From assembly GCA_002221725.1 (NCBI GenBank), contig NJFT01000017.1, forward strand, positions 248,001-312,000: a stretch of DNA of 64,000 nucleotides, given 5' to 3'. The stretch's first letter is position 1, and each line of letters starts with the position of its first letter. The translations under genes were made by a program, and so were the position numbers. The notes under the pieces were generated by a model that was given only the letters and a program-made list of their open reading frames with translations, ran no database searches and had not been told where the DNA came from. This document shows positions 33,382-45,519 of the stretch, piece after piece. Source of the DNA: Scedosporium boydii (taxonomy: Eukaryota > Ascomycota > Sordariomycetes > Microascales > Microascaceae).

Positions 33382-36300
33382 ATGGCGCCACAATCGGAGT
33401 CTTCCGCTGAAGACAGCGAGCGGGCCATCTTGGACCGCCAGTTGAATGGCCTCGAAGGAGAGGAGGCGAGGAGCAAAAATGTATTTACGTATGCGACATT
33501 CGAGGACAAGGCCATTCTTTCATTCAGTTCCATATGCGCAATTATTGCTGGCGCCCTGAATCCTCTGGTTCCCGTAAGTGCCCTTCTTTGCTTACAGGAA
33601 GTCTTTGCCCTGCTTGCCTTGCTTACCCTCCATCTCAGGTCATCTACGGTCTCCTTGTCGGTGTGTTCGATGGCTTCGCCGCGGGCACCGTTACCGCCGC
33701 CGAACTGCGGTCCAAAATATCAACCTTCAGTCTCTACTACGTCTATCTCAGCATAGCTCTATTTGTCTTCACATATGTATCCACCGTTGGATTCTACTAC
33801 TCTGGAGAGCGCATCGCCCGAGGGCTGAGAACCGCGTACCTCTCGGCAATCATGCGCCAGAATATGGCCTTCTTTGACCTGCTCGGCCCGGGCGAGATAA
33901 CAAATCGCATCATGTCGGACATGGGCACGGTTCAAGAAGCCATAACAAGCAAGGTATCGGTTACTGTGAGCGCTGTGGCTCAATTCTGTGCTGCCTTCGT
34001 CATCATCTTCATCCTGTACTGGAAAACGGCACTAATAATCAGCCCTTTCTTCATCACCATGACTGCGGTGGGAAGCATCGGCGGCGCATACGCCATCAAA
34101 TATCACAAAAGGGCCATGGAAATTTACGGCCAGGCTTCCGGGATCGCCGAGGAGGCTATTGGTGCCGTAAGGCATGTCACTGCCTTTGGGATCCAACCAC
34201 TCCTCTCGCGGCGATATCTCTCCATGTTGGATAAGGCTGCCAAGGCGGATGCCAAAGGAGAGAACATCGTGTCGGCCATTATTGCTTGGTCAAACGCCAT
34301 GCCGTGTCTCATCTACGCACTTGCCTTCTGGGCCGGCGCCAAATTCCTGGTCAAAGGAGAAGTCTCCGTCTCTGAGCTTACGGCCACGACATTGACGGTG
34401 GTGATCGGGGCCTTCGCAATCGCTAGGATCGCTCCTTCAGCTCAGGCGCTAACATCGGGCATCGCAATCGCCGGTGCCGTTCTGAAGACTATCGCGAGAC
34501 GGTCACCCCAGGACCCGTTAGTGACGACGGGAGAAGAGCCGGAGGCTGTCCTGGGCGATATCCAGCTGGAGGGTGTCGGGCTAATGTATCCGTCCCGAAG
34601 TCATGTCAAGGTCCTGAAAGACGTAACTCTTTCATGCCCTGCAATGAAGAAGACGGCCATCGTGGGTCCATCGGGAAGCGGGAAGAGCAGTCTTGTGGGA
34701 TTGATTGAAAGATTCTACGAGCCAACAAGTGGCCGAGTCCGTAAGTAATGCCCCGGGACCTAGCTGGAAATGCTCGTTCCTGACAACAAACAGTGCTCGA
34801 CGGTAGAGATATACAGGGCTTGAACCTTCGCTGGTTGCGGCGTCAGATCTCTCTCGTCGATCAAAACCCGATCCTCTTTAATGCCTCTATACTCGAGAAT
34901 ATCCAGTATGGATGCACTGAGACTCTGAGCCGCTCGTCTGGAGCCAGAACTGGACTCCCTGAGGAAGTCATCGAGGCTGCCAAGAAAGCTAACGCCCACG
35001 ACTTCATCATGATGCTACCCGACGGCTACAACACTCAGGTGGGCGAAAAGGGTCTCCAGCTCTCTGGAGGTCAACGGCAGAGAATCGCCATCGCTCGCGC
35101 ATTAGTCAAGGACCCGAAAATCCTTCTCCTTGATGAAGCAACCTCTGCATTGGAATCCAAATCCGAAGCATTGATACAGGCGGCTCTGGATGCTGCGGCT
35201 GAGCATCGCACAACTCTGGTAATCGCACATCGTCTGTCGACTATCCGCAACGCTGACAACATTATTGTGCTTTCTGAAGGCCAAGTTGTTGAGCAAGGAA
35301 AACATGAGAATCTCTTCGCCAGGGACGGAGTGTATGCTGCCTTGGTTCGGAAGCAGCAGATTGAAGAATCGAAAGGAAAAGAGATTGCCGAGGAACGCGC
35401 CTTCGTAGACGAGACAGAGAAGGACTCGCCAAGTGTGTCGATCAGTCATCTGGATGAGAAGATACAGGCAGACGAACATGTCCACCACTCGACTATAATA
35501 GTGCCTGCGGAAAAGGTTGGAGAACGCCTAGGCCGGCCTAGCGCAAGGCAGGCGCTGGCTTTCATTGGGCGCAACAGCAAGGTTGACTGGAAAGTCCTAC
35601 TCCTTGGGCTACTCTGTTCCATCCTTGCCGGCTTAGGAATTCCGGTGTAAGCGCTCCCACGCCTGTTTAAAACTTGCGCATCGCAGAATTTACTAACCGT
35701 TCAGCACAGGCAATCGGTATTCTTCGCCAAGCTCTTGACTGCTCTCGGTCTGCCGCCTCCTCAATACGGCGAGCTTAAAAGCGAGGTCGCCTTTTGGTCA
35801 GGTCTTTACGTCGCCATAGCAGGCACCACGTTCATCTTCTGGATGGGTGTTGGGATGACCTTATCATACGCAACTCAGCAGCTCACACGCCGAGTTCGCG
35901 AGGCCTGTTTCAAGTCTATTATGACGCAGGACATAGCCTTCTTCGATGAGAGGGGTAATGCGCCTAGCGCGCTGTCAAGTGTCCTCTCCAAGAGCACGAA
36001 CGACCTTGCCGGCATCGGCGGACCTGTTCTTGGCGGTATACTCACCTTCTTTTCGACAATCGTTGCCAGCATCATTCTGTCGCTGGCTATTGGATGGAAG
36101 CTGGCGCTTGTATGTACCGCTACTATACCAGTCGTGGTGGCCTGTGGCTGGCTTCGGCTGCAGATGCTGTCGGCATTCGATGCCAAGATCCGACAGAGCG
36201 GGCTCGATTCGGCGGCATACTCCGGAGAACTTGTACGGTCAATCCGAACAGTCGCCTCCCTCGGACTTGAAGAGTTCGCTCTGGCGCGGTACGACGGCTT

Positions 36301-37467
36301 CCTGGCACAGCAAGCAGCCAAGTCTCTCCGCTCGATACTTTCCGCCTCTAGTCTCTACGCGGCGTCGCAGTCTCTTGTCTATCTCTGCTCGGCATTGGCC
36401 TTTTGGTATGGTGGAACGCTCATCGCAAACGAGGAGTACACGGTTTTCCAATTCTACATTTGCTTTGTTAGTCTCATTTCGGGGGCGCAGATCGCCGGGT
36501 CTATATTTACTTTCACGCCCGATGCGAGCAAAGCCATACATGCAACCGGGGATCTCCAGCGCATCTTAAACGCAAATCCGAGCATCAATAAGACATCGCG
36601 GAGTAGGTGTGCTGCCGCGCAAGAGAAAGGAAAGGCAGGTCAGGAGGACAGCCGCGCCTGTCAAGTTCAGTTCGAGAACGTGTCATTCAGCTATCCTTCT
36701 CGGCCCAACCGTCGTGCTCTCGATAATTTTAACGTTCTAATCAAGCCCGGCCAAACCCTCGCCCTCGTCGGTCAGAGTGGAAGTGGGAAAAGCACGTGTA
36801 TATCCCTGCTAGAGCGTTTTTACGATCCAGATCACGGACGGATTCTTGTCGATGGGCGGGATGTCCGGAGCAATGACGTGGACAAATATCGTCGGACCAT
36901 CGCGCTTGTCAGCCAAGAAACGTTCGTGTTTTCGGGCACATTAAGGGAGAATGTGGTCATCGGACGGGCAGGGGAGGATGTGAGCGATGATGATATCCTT
37001 GCAGCGTGTCGGCAGGCTAACATTCTAGAATTTATCGAGTCTCTGCCGTGAGTATTTCTCCCAACTCTCAACTTGATCTTGCGAAGCAAGGTATATATAT
37101 CTGACGCGGTGGCTTTAGGGAAGGTCTCTCCACCCTCGTGGGGACGGACGGCTGCATGCTCAGTGGCGGACAGAAGCAGCGCATCGCCATCGCGCGCGCC
37201 TTTCTCCGAAAACCTAAGATGCTACTGCTCGATGAGGCCACCTCGGCACTAGACACCGAGTCCGAATTCGCTGTTCAAGCGGCCCTGGATGCTGTCAGGA
37301 AGGGCCGGACCACCATCCTAGTAGCGCACCAGCTTCGCACTGTCGTGAGCGCCGATGTTATCTGCGTGCTTCAGGATGGAGCCCTGCAGGAAATGGGGAA
37401 CCATGAAGAGTTGATGGAGAGGCGAGGGAAGTATTGGGAAATGGTTGGGATGCAGAGTTTACACTAA
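33382..37467 (+). CDS. ABC-B full transporter (multidrug/peptide exporter)
   Basis: Five exons (33382-33573, 33639-34740, 34794-35646, 35710-37047, 37119-37467) give 1277 residues with the full TMD-NBD-TMD-NBD order of P-glycoprotein-like exporters. NBD1 has Walker A GPSGSGKS, signature LSGGQRQR and Walker [12 protein letters not shown]2 has [16 protein letters not shown] and MLLLDEAT. Each half carries six hydrophobic helices. All catalytic motifs are intact, so the pump should be active, probably in the plasma membrane. It shares a promoter with the aminotransferase and lies in the middle of the cluster, which points to export of, or self-protection against, the cluster product. ABC-B pumps commonly handle amphipathic or peptide-like compounds. 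Confidence 0.93.
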
Positions 37468-37672
37468 TACACTCATGTCGTCTTGGAGGATGATAGTTGT
37501 GTCGGGGCTAACTGGCATCAATACAACGTACTTAGGAGGTTAGGTACATAGTTTAAATACATCCTGATTTCTCTGATCTTTTGTGTTTCATTTTCGTCTT
37601 TTCAGAGAGCTAACAACATACACTACGCACATCTATCTCGCATGTGGAGAAGGGAGAACGTCGGAGCCTGTT

Positions 37673-39759
37673 TCAAATAAATGAAAAGCGAACCTCCTCC
37701 CTAACCTGTCTCGCAAAGTCTAGAGCTTCTTTCCTCGAAGTCCTCGAGAACACATTAAAGTAGGCCAAAAAGGTGTTGATACCCGAGCTCGGATGCAGCA
37801 CCCTTTGGCCGCGCTTGACCAGGCACGCGCACCGACTAATCTGTTTCGCAAGATCCGGTCTTCGAGCCTTCAACTCGGCACAGATGTCGTCTGAATCAAA
37901 GATGCCTTGGCGAGAAGGGGGATAATCGGCCGAAATGAAGACCATAACGCATGTGTACTGGGGCCCATCCTTGAACGGCTGAGAAAGAGCGCGAGCGCGG
38001 GACTTGTCTCCCACCGCGATGAGCATGGCCAAGCCCCAGTAGTCGATTCCATAGGTTGACTCGACGATGTGTGCGCCTGTCATCCCCAGAGGACGTGGGT
38101 TGATTTCAATAAGCCAAGCAGCCGGAGATTCCGGCGTTGTAGATGCCGTATCATGGCGGGGATGAAGATCGAGGAGTCCGTCTTCCGTTGTGTAGTAGTC
38201 CACTGACGAGTGTTCCACGCGGCCTTCTAGATGCATAATACCGTTGCGTAGACCCAGTTTGATCAGCGTATCCAGAAAGCTGTCGCGGAGAGTATCGATT
38301 TCGCGAGAAGGTAGCGCCGACGGATACACGCTGTTCAACTCGGTAAAGGTGCTCAGAGAGCCGCCATTCTCGGGGCCATTGGAGTCAGCGGTCTTGGGGA
38401 AATCGTCGCAAGCCTCGAAGAAGAGGATTTCGCCATCCAACAGAACAAAGTTTGCGTCGACCTCAGGCCCTGAACAGTATTTCTCTATCACAAATTCGGA
38501 TCCGTGGCGAGATGTGTCGATTGACTTGGCAGCTTCTGCAAGGCGGTCGAGGGAGTCAACACGGAACACTCCCTCCGAGCTCCAGCCATTGCAGGGCTTA
38601 ATGATAAGGGGATAGGGAAGCTGGTTTTTCCTGGCAATCTCGAGAGCCTCATCGGGACTGGACGCCAGGTAGGCCTGGTGCCCCGCGAACACACTGGTTT
38701 GATATTTGTCCGTGGCAATGCGCAGCGCATCCGGCGACGCTGTCTCAAGGCCAAGTTGCTGCGCGGCTTGGGCAACTTGGACCACGTAGGAGTCGCAGAA
38801 GGTTACGATACCGTCAACGGGCTTGCCGTAGGATTTGACGGCTTTGACGATTCGGTCGCCGAAATCCACTTCTGGCGGGTCCGTCAACCTCGTGAGGATA
38901 AATGCCTCACGCCAATGCGCGTACTCCGGCCCTTCTAGCCAGTGTCCTGCGTTGTCGAGGACGACCATGTTAATCCCAAGTGCGATGGCTGCGAGGTAAA
39001 TACCTGGGCCCGTGCCACCGTTATCGGGGTGCGCTCGACTCCCCTCCACCAATACCAACGTGCGGCGTCGGATCTTGTCGGGCGATATCCAGGGAAACGA
39101 GAGTCGATTATCAAGTTCGGATTCCACAGAGAGAGACAGTGCGCCCAGCCCAGAGTCCGGGCCACCGTCCGCGTCGTCGTACAGGATCAAGCCAGCGGTA
39201 GAAGCGGAGAAGAGCGCGCCGAGGTTCTTGGCCTCTGAGATCTGGGAGCCGACGTAGCTCTGGTGAGGCTCCGCAAAAGAGATTGCCGTCTGCACAAATC
39301 GAGAGTCCCTCAGACGAAGAGGAATTATGTCGGAGCGCACAATGTATCCCTCTTGCAAAGGGACGATAAGTTTTGCAAGGCGTCCAAAGCCCGTAGTGGA
39401 TGCGATCGTGGCGCGAAGACACTGTAGAAAGAACTGGAACGCTTTGGGAGAGCCAAAATCTTCTGCTTTTCCCGGGTTTCCATCGCCGAGGTCGATAGAA
39501 TAGGCGCTCTCGAAGTCGCCAATACTGTTCTCGGGGAGCTCGCCCTCGCTTGCAGAGGAGAGTTTCTTGAAAATGATGTCAAGCGACTGCCAGGCGTTTT
39601 CAATGATGTGGCTTTTGGAGAGATGCCACGAAAACTCCCACAATAGCTCTATTTCACATTAGCCATGGACTCGAGGGATGGAATAATTATAGCTGAACAC
39701 AAGGTACTCTTCCCACCTCCATCTTTTTTCGCCCGAACCTGAATCTTTCGAGGAGCCAT
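37673..39759 (-). CDS. Carnosine-synthase-like ATP-grasp ligase (cluster core?)
   Basis: The main exon (39648-37673) encodes about 658 residues. A short first exon (39759-39717, starting MAPRKIQV) joins in phase to give 672. The N-terminal 270 residues are poorly conserved and end in GGTGPGIYLAAIALGINMV, a Rossmann-like pre-ATP-grasp region. The ATP-grasp fold follows: PYPLIIKPCNGWSSEGV (nucleotide lysine), EFVIEKYCSGPEVDANFV, and the metal-binding LIEINPRPLGMTGAH. This layout matches carnosine synthase and L-amino-acid ligases, which form an amide from a carboxylate, an amine and ATP through an acyl-phosphate. It is the only bond-forming biosynthetic enzyme in the group. It converges with the ABC exporter and diverges from the oxidoreductase. 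The first exon is less certain than the rest. Confidence 0.82.
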
Positions 39760-40447
39760 CACGCAAAACATCCACGCAACCTTGTAGAATAGATTTGAAA
39801 ATGAAGTGAAAGGGACACTCGAACCAAATCTCGGGATTCCCTCTTCTTTTCTATAGCCTTTTGGTGAATAGTTCAGCACCTCATGCACGTAATTCAGCTG
39901 CTTTTATCAATAAGATAACTAGAAGTTAAGCAGTGGACAAGAAGCAGACAAGATCGGTCTTTGGTTGCCTCGCACACCGACTGTGCTACCCCCTCCTCCC
40001 CCGCGTTCTGCTCCTCCCTCCCCCTCCCCCTCCTCCGCTGTTCTCATTTCTGACTGTGCTCTGCCTATACGTACCGTAGGATAATACGAAGGGCTTCTAA
40101 GAGGGTAATACGTCGCGGAGGCTGACTCACAGAGTCTCACGCAATGGGATTGGAAGACCAATGTACTAATGTACCAATGTCTGAGAACACTGTGGCGGTG
40201 GTACTTGATAGCGCAACGACGGTGCCAGTACCCGACAGATTCCCAAAGGCGTTTATCCTTGTCCAGTTTAGAACTTCTATTATTGATATCATTCATTCGA
40301 GTATAAGTATTTGTTGTTTGACAGCTGGCCAGTTTCAAGACAGAGTATGGAGCTCACTTCACAACGCTCAACAAGGCTTCAAGAGTATAGAATACCTCCT
40401 TCAACTCTTAAGGAACTCTGATTTGACTTCTTTCTTTTCCATACACA
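39760..40447. promoter_or_regulatory. Bidirectional promoter, ATP-grasp/oxidoreductase
   Basis: About 690 bp. A strong pyrimidine tract (CCTCC repeats) occupies 39990-40040. One TCTGAC word is present at 40049. It probably includes the 5' UTR of the oxidoreductase. Confidence 0.45.
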
Positions 40448-42274
40448 ATGCATTCCACCATCGTCGAACAACCCGAAAGAGAGCTAGCGCGCTTTCTACT
40501 AGTCGGCGTTGGCCCTCACGCGAAGCGCATCTACATCCCGCACCTTAAGACACTAGAAGCGGAGGGCCGAGCGAAGCTTGTCTGCGCCGTCGACATCGAG
40601 CAAAATGCGGAACAAATCACGGAGCTCCGCAACAAGGTCTTCCCCGGGACAGAACTCTTCTTCGTCCCTTTCTTCTCCGGGCCCATGCCAAGCAACGTCT
40701 CGGTCATGTTGAAGAACCTGGCGGCGCGTCTCAGGATCGACTGTGTGGTCATCTCGACCGAACCACTGGCCCATAAGGCCTACGGTTTGTGGGCCATCAG
40801 CCAGGGTCTCCACGCTATTATGGACAAGCCCATTTCCACCAGAAAGGAGACCGTATACAACCTGGATCAAGCGTTGGGGATTGCGGACGATTACGAAGAC
40901 TTGTTGAATGCATACAACGAGCTCCAGAAACGCAAGCGCACGTTTTTCCTCATCACCAGCCATCGCAGGTACCATCCTGGCATGTACCGCACCTTCGACA
41001 TGATCCAGGAAATCACCGAGAAATCCGGCGCACCGGTGACAAACATCATCTCCACCCACTGCGACGGTATGTGGCGGCTGCCGACGGAAATCATTGATCA
41101 AAAATACCACACTTTCAACAACGGCTACGGCAAAGTGTCGCACAGCGGCTACCACTTCCTCGACATGGCGTACCGATATGTCAAGGCCGGTTGGACCGCC
41201 GACAAGAAGCCCGACAGAATTGAAGTCGTGTCTAGTTTTATGACGCCGGCTGGGTTTTTGAAGACGTTCAACCACAACGATTACCTGAACGCGTTTGGAC
41301 GCAAGGCGTATGGCGACTCGTGCAAGTATGCGGATTGCTACATTGAAAAGCTCTCACCCACACTCGGGGAGATCGACGCCGCTCTTCAGATCTCCTTCAT
41401 CCAAGACAATGAACCGATATGCCTCGCGCAGGTTAATCTACAGCACAACGGCTTTACTCGTCGAAGCTGGGTCACTCCCGGGCAAGATCTCTACAAAGGC
41501 ATCGGTCGGGTTAAGCACGAGTTCCACGAAATAAAATCCGGACCTATGCAGACAATCGTCATCGACTCACGGCAGGCCAATGACAAGCATGATCGATCCA
41601 AGCCCAGCACCGCCAAGATTGGTACCGACAACCACTTCGAGGTCCACGTCTTCCGTAATTGTGACCTCCTCGATGAGCCAGAGCCGCTGGTCAGCTACTC
41701 TGTCGCCGACCTCGACCGCCATTACAATTCCAAGCTTCCCGGGATCTACTCGGAGAACGTCAAGCGAGGAATCCTATGGGAGGCCTTGGACTTCATTGAA
41801 GGCAAGAAGCCTTTCGAGGACTTGTTATCCAACTTGGAGGACCACAGTGTTCCGGCAAACATCATGAGTGCCGTCTACGTATCGCATATTCGACGCACCC
41901 AGGGGCTTAATCCGGTGGTGAACATAGACCTAACGTATGATGGCGTCGTGGGGCCGAGTAAGTACCGCCTTTGTCTGGGCACGAAACGATTCGAATAATA
42001 ACCAATGAATATAGATCGCGGCTCGGCAAGAGCAAGCATCCCACGCGATGGGCCGGCCCTTACCCACACGTCGACTACCCCAAATGGCGGTGACATTTCG
42101 GAAACAGTGTTTGGGAATGGGGACAAAAAACAGAGCGCAAACGGTGTCTCGAAGGGCAAAAACGGCCTCGATCAACGTACTGACAGCGACAAAACCGCAA
42201 CCGCGCTGCTCGAAAAGCTCAATGGGACCAGCCCGCTTTCGCCCCGGCAGATCTCGGCAGAGGTTAAAGGTTGA
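40448..42274 (+). CDS. Gfo/Idh/MocA-type oxidoreductase (cluster)
   Basis: Two exons (40448-41957 and 42015-42274) give 589 residues. The N-terminal Rossmann region FLLVGVGPHAKRIYIPHL and the DKPIST motif (in place of the usual EKP) mark the family, which oxidises or reduces sugars, cyclitols and related polyols with NAD(P). Later blocks such as SHRRYHPGMYR and KVSHSGYHFLDMAYRY fit the alpha/beta substrate domain. The protein is much longer than the usual 350-400 residues, with insertions and a C-terminal tail of about 85 polar residues that is probably disordered. It is head-to-head with the ATP-grasp gene, so the two probably act together. The sugar-like substrate suggested by the family is inference. 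Confidence 0.87.
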
Positions 42275-44065
42275 AAGTTATAGCTTGAACATGAGGGAAG
42301 AACGTACGTAGGTACCGAAAATACTAGCTATTTCGTGGGATTAGGTAGTAGATACGCCCGATATGAATTCAATGTCGTCTCATTAAGCTACTTCAGCCTC
42401 TATAAAATTGACTACAATTTTGATGCCTGGAGTTCTACCGAATCTGTCCAGTGATATTCGCTTGGCAGGCCAAATCTTCAAACAAATCACAGCGCAGCCT
42501 TCCAATAACACGTTCGCGAACCGGAAAGCCTCCGGGGCTCCCTGAGAGCGAGCTTAATACGCGAGTTATAGGTAGAGATGTGATGCAACCTGGGAGAGGT
42601 TCCTGGCATAACCGACTTACTCCGAAAGCTGAGCATACGGCCGTACCCCTTGTCTTATTCAGGTCTGTGTCAGATGTGCACAGTCAAAGTTTCTGACTCC
42701 ATACCGGCAGGGTGGACGGCACGGCCCGGTGTCTGACTGTACCCGGCCGATCTCCATCTAGACCTCGGATCAGTTTGATGCCAAGGATGGTTGTGCGAAC
42801 TAACATACTCCTGCACAAAGTCTGCGGTCAGCAGGGATTGCTAAGTCAGAGCTTATTCCAACATCGTACGACCGAGGGTGCCTGCACAAAGGAGCCGCAG
42901 CGCTGAATCCTGCCACCTGAATGAGCCGTTCTGTGATACCACTCTGTCAGCACACATGAAAGTGAAATTACTGGCTTAACTTCAATCAACAAGCCTACTT
43001 CTCCTGCATCGTCTGTCGTAAGACTGCGACGCTGCTGTCGGGCCTACATCCCCCAAAAATTCATGCGTATCCCTAATAGGTTTCTGCAGTCCACGTATTC
43101 TCCATGTTGTTCTTCAAGCACGTCAGCGACCTGCAGAAAAACTCATTTTTGACAACCGGTATCCGTCATTTGCTGATTCGTACCGAGATCCCCGGTAGAT
43201 CGGCGTTCGTTGTAGTAGTTTAGCTTTCCAGGGTCCGAGTCACGGGTCAGAGCAAGTCTCACCGTGCTACGGAAAACTGTGCCGTGACCTGATACCACCT
43301 TCCAACTATAGCCCGCCACGCATAAGAACTTATAGGGTTGGTTCACCGTTACAGACGGCAATAGGAGAGGGGATAGCTCCGGTGCGTAACTTTCTATTTG
43401 ATGTAGTAGACAGGATGGAAGGCTACGCCCTATCGTCACATTTAGGGTTAAGAACCGCGCCGTTACGGCGCAGCAGCGAGGAGTGAGTCGGAGCACACGG
43501 CACAGAGGCTCAACGCCGCCAGGGCCCCAGCTGACGGACCACGCACGACCCATACCCATACATTTCCGAGTAACGTATTGTTCTAAACTTCTGGGTTTTG
43601 TGGAAGGGGGGCGCTACCAAATAGTGGGCTTTCCCAATGCGGTTCACCGTCATTATCAGATCTGGGGTAGGTCAGTTCTGGTTATTGGACATTGGCCACT
43701 GATTCTTGTTCTTATCCCTGTTTCCATTTTATGTGTCATGCTGCGGCCAAAATGCAATCGTCCGCCTCAGTGTCATCTGTGTTCATGTTCGAGGAGAGGT
43801 GGAATGTGTAGAAAACGCCGGTATTCGTATGCAAACTCATTGTAGTTGAATATTGAGATCTGATAGTACTTTCCCCCCCCAATTATCTGATATGATAGGC
43901 AGTCGATGCATCCCACCGATCAGGGGCCGGGAGTTACTAAACTATCGCTGAATTATCACACCTATACGTACAACCTACTCTTTTAGAGTTACTTAGACCT
44001 TCTTAAGTCATAAATGGCTGGTTGGGTCATGTCAACGATTCTGGTAACTTCTCTGTTTCTAGCGC
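42275..44065. other. Intergenic 1.8 kb, GTCAGA words near the middle
   Basis: No gene was recognised. Four exact GTCAGA/TCTGAC words lie within about 180 bp (42669, 42692, 42732, 42845), matching the density in two cluster promoters although no gene start is evident beside them. A near-perfect GC-rich hairpin (GCGCCG/CGGCGC) sits near 43458-43472 and a C run near 43872. Confidence 0.4.
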
Positions 44066-45519
44066 CTATTTTCCGTCTCCGATTATTTCCCATATTCCTG
44101 CTTGATGTTTAATACTGGAGCCACTGTTCAACAACTGCACGCCAAGGCACCGTTGCAATATTTTGTACAGCTTCCCCCGCGGCACACTTCCGGGGCAACA
44201 CAGTATTAGCATCAGGGCAAGTGACTTCTGAAAACCATCCTGCGTTTCCGCGTACCCGTTTTCCATAGTCAGCAGGGAGGAAACCAGTGTCCACAAGTTC
44301 GGCGCCTAAACCTCGAGTCAGCTAAAGTACTTTTTCCTGCTCGAGCGTTTTCCGAGGAAGCTGACCTCTCGTTGGAAAATAGCAATAACGAAGGCTGCCT
44401 GCAGACATTCGTCCTCCTTTCCGTTCTCTGGTCCGTCGCATTTCTCATGTTTGTCTATGAATTGCTGGAGTGTGGTGGAGGCTACCAGCTTCTTCCGCTC
44501 AGCTGCGAGTATGCTTTCAGCAGACCGGATAATCTCGCCTTTGTAACCTTGTGCCTCCCACTCCGTCCAAGACGAGGCGCTGGATCGCAAATCGGACAGG
44601 ATCCCAGGCAGCTTTCGGTTTCGGCTTAGGTGCTGCGAGCTCGCGAGTCGGGGAAAGGGGCGGAAGTCCGATGTGTAGTAGTCTGATATTACGCTTTCCA
44701 AGCCGTCGAATCCCGAACGATGTATGCTTTCGAGAACATATTCCAGTCTTTCAGGAAGTGGGGCATTCGTTTTGGGCTGCCTTACTCCAGACTCGACATG
44801 CGTTGCGTCGTTCCCCGTCCTCGGAGGCGCAATATCGGACCTGAGGAGCTCCAGTATGCGTGGGTCGACTGGGCTGGACTCCACATTCGGCGAGACAGGC
44901 GGGTCGAATGCAATCTCCTTCGTGTCCCATTCTAGGTCGTACATAATATCCGGGTTGCGGCTGTCCAAATTAGGTCGATGTCGTGGAACTTCGGCTACTT
45001 GCTCGCCTCCTCTCCCTCTTTCGTCTACATGGTCTGTATGCCCTGTTAAAACACGGAAACCCCACATAAGCCACGAAATTGGATTCTTTCGTACCTGGTC
45101 TCGGATTTCCATCTGATTCGTCATTCGATGTCGCTGGTGCGTCCTTTGGTGAATCGCTTGAATGTGAAGAAAGTAAGGATGGTAGGCCTTGACCAGACAT
45201 TTGAGCGTACGTCATGTAGTCCATCTGGGAGAAAGGAAAGATGTCGCGCGATATTGTCGACGTTGGAGAAGGGTATACAGGTTGATTCGACATCCTGCAT
45301 TTGGCATCCTCAGCAGTTCGTTCGGCTAGCTGATGTTCCAGCTTTTCTATTCGCGTTTTGAGGTTTTTTCCTGCCCACAGCCATCAGTTACATCCCCTCA
45401 AGAGTAAGGCAAGCTTGGATTGGTGTAGTACGGTGATTCCTCTGGGCTATACGGTTTTGCACGCGTTTCCGAGCTTTTGGATCCGCAATCTCGGACCAGT
45501 CATCATCATTGGAAGCCAT
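44066..45519 (-). CDS. bZIP transcription factor
   Basis: Four exons on the minus strand (45519-45432, 45370-45095, 45042-44366, 44305-44066) give 426 residues with all phases consistent. The first intron falls inside the bZIP: exon 1 ends with the basic region KARKRVQNRIAQRNH and exon 2 continues with the zipper NLKTRIEKLEHQLAERTAE. The C-terminal half matches the conserved helical tail of this fungal bZIP group (GFDGLESVISDYYTSDF, then LWTLVSSLLTMENG and SLALMLILCCPG). It is a nuclear DNA-binding regulator. It lies 1.8 kb beyond the oxidoreductase at the edge of the ATP-grasp cluster and is the only regulator near it, so it is the best candidate pathway regulator (inference). Confidence 0.87.

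Noticed and set aside
40553..41275. Minus-strand ORF of 240 codons
   Set aside because: Antisense to the well-supported oxidoreductase exon; codon-bias shadow.
43435..43452. TTAGGGTTA as a telomere remnant
   Set aside because: Only a single unit, with no array, so chance is sufficient.
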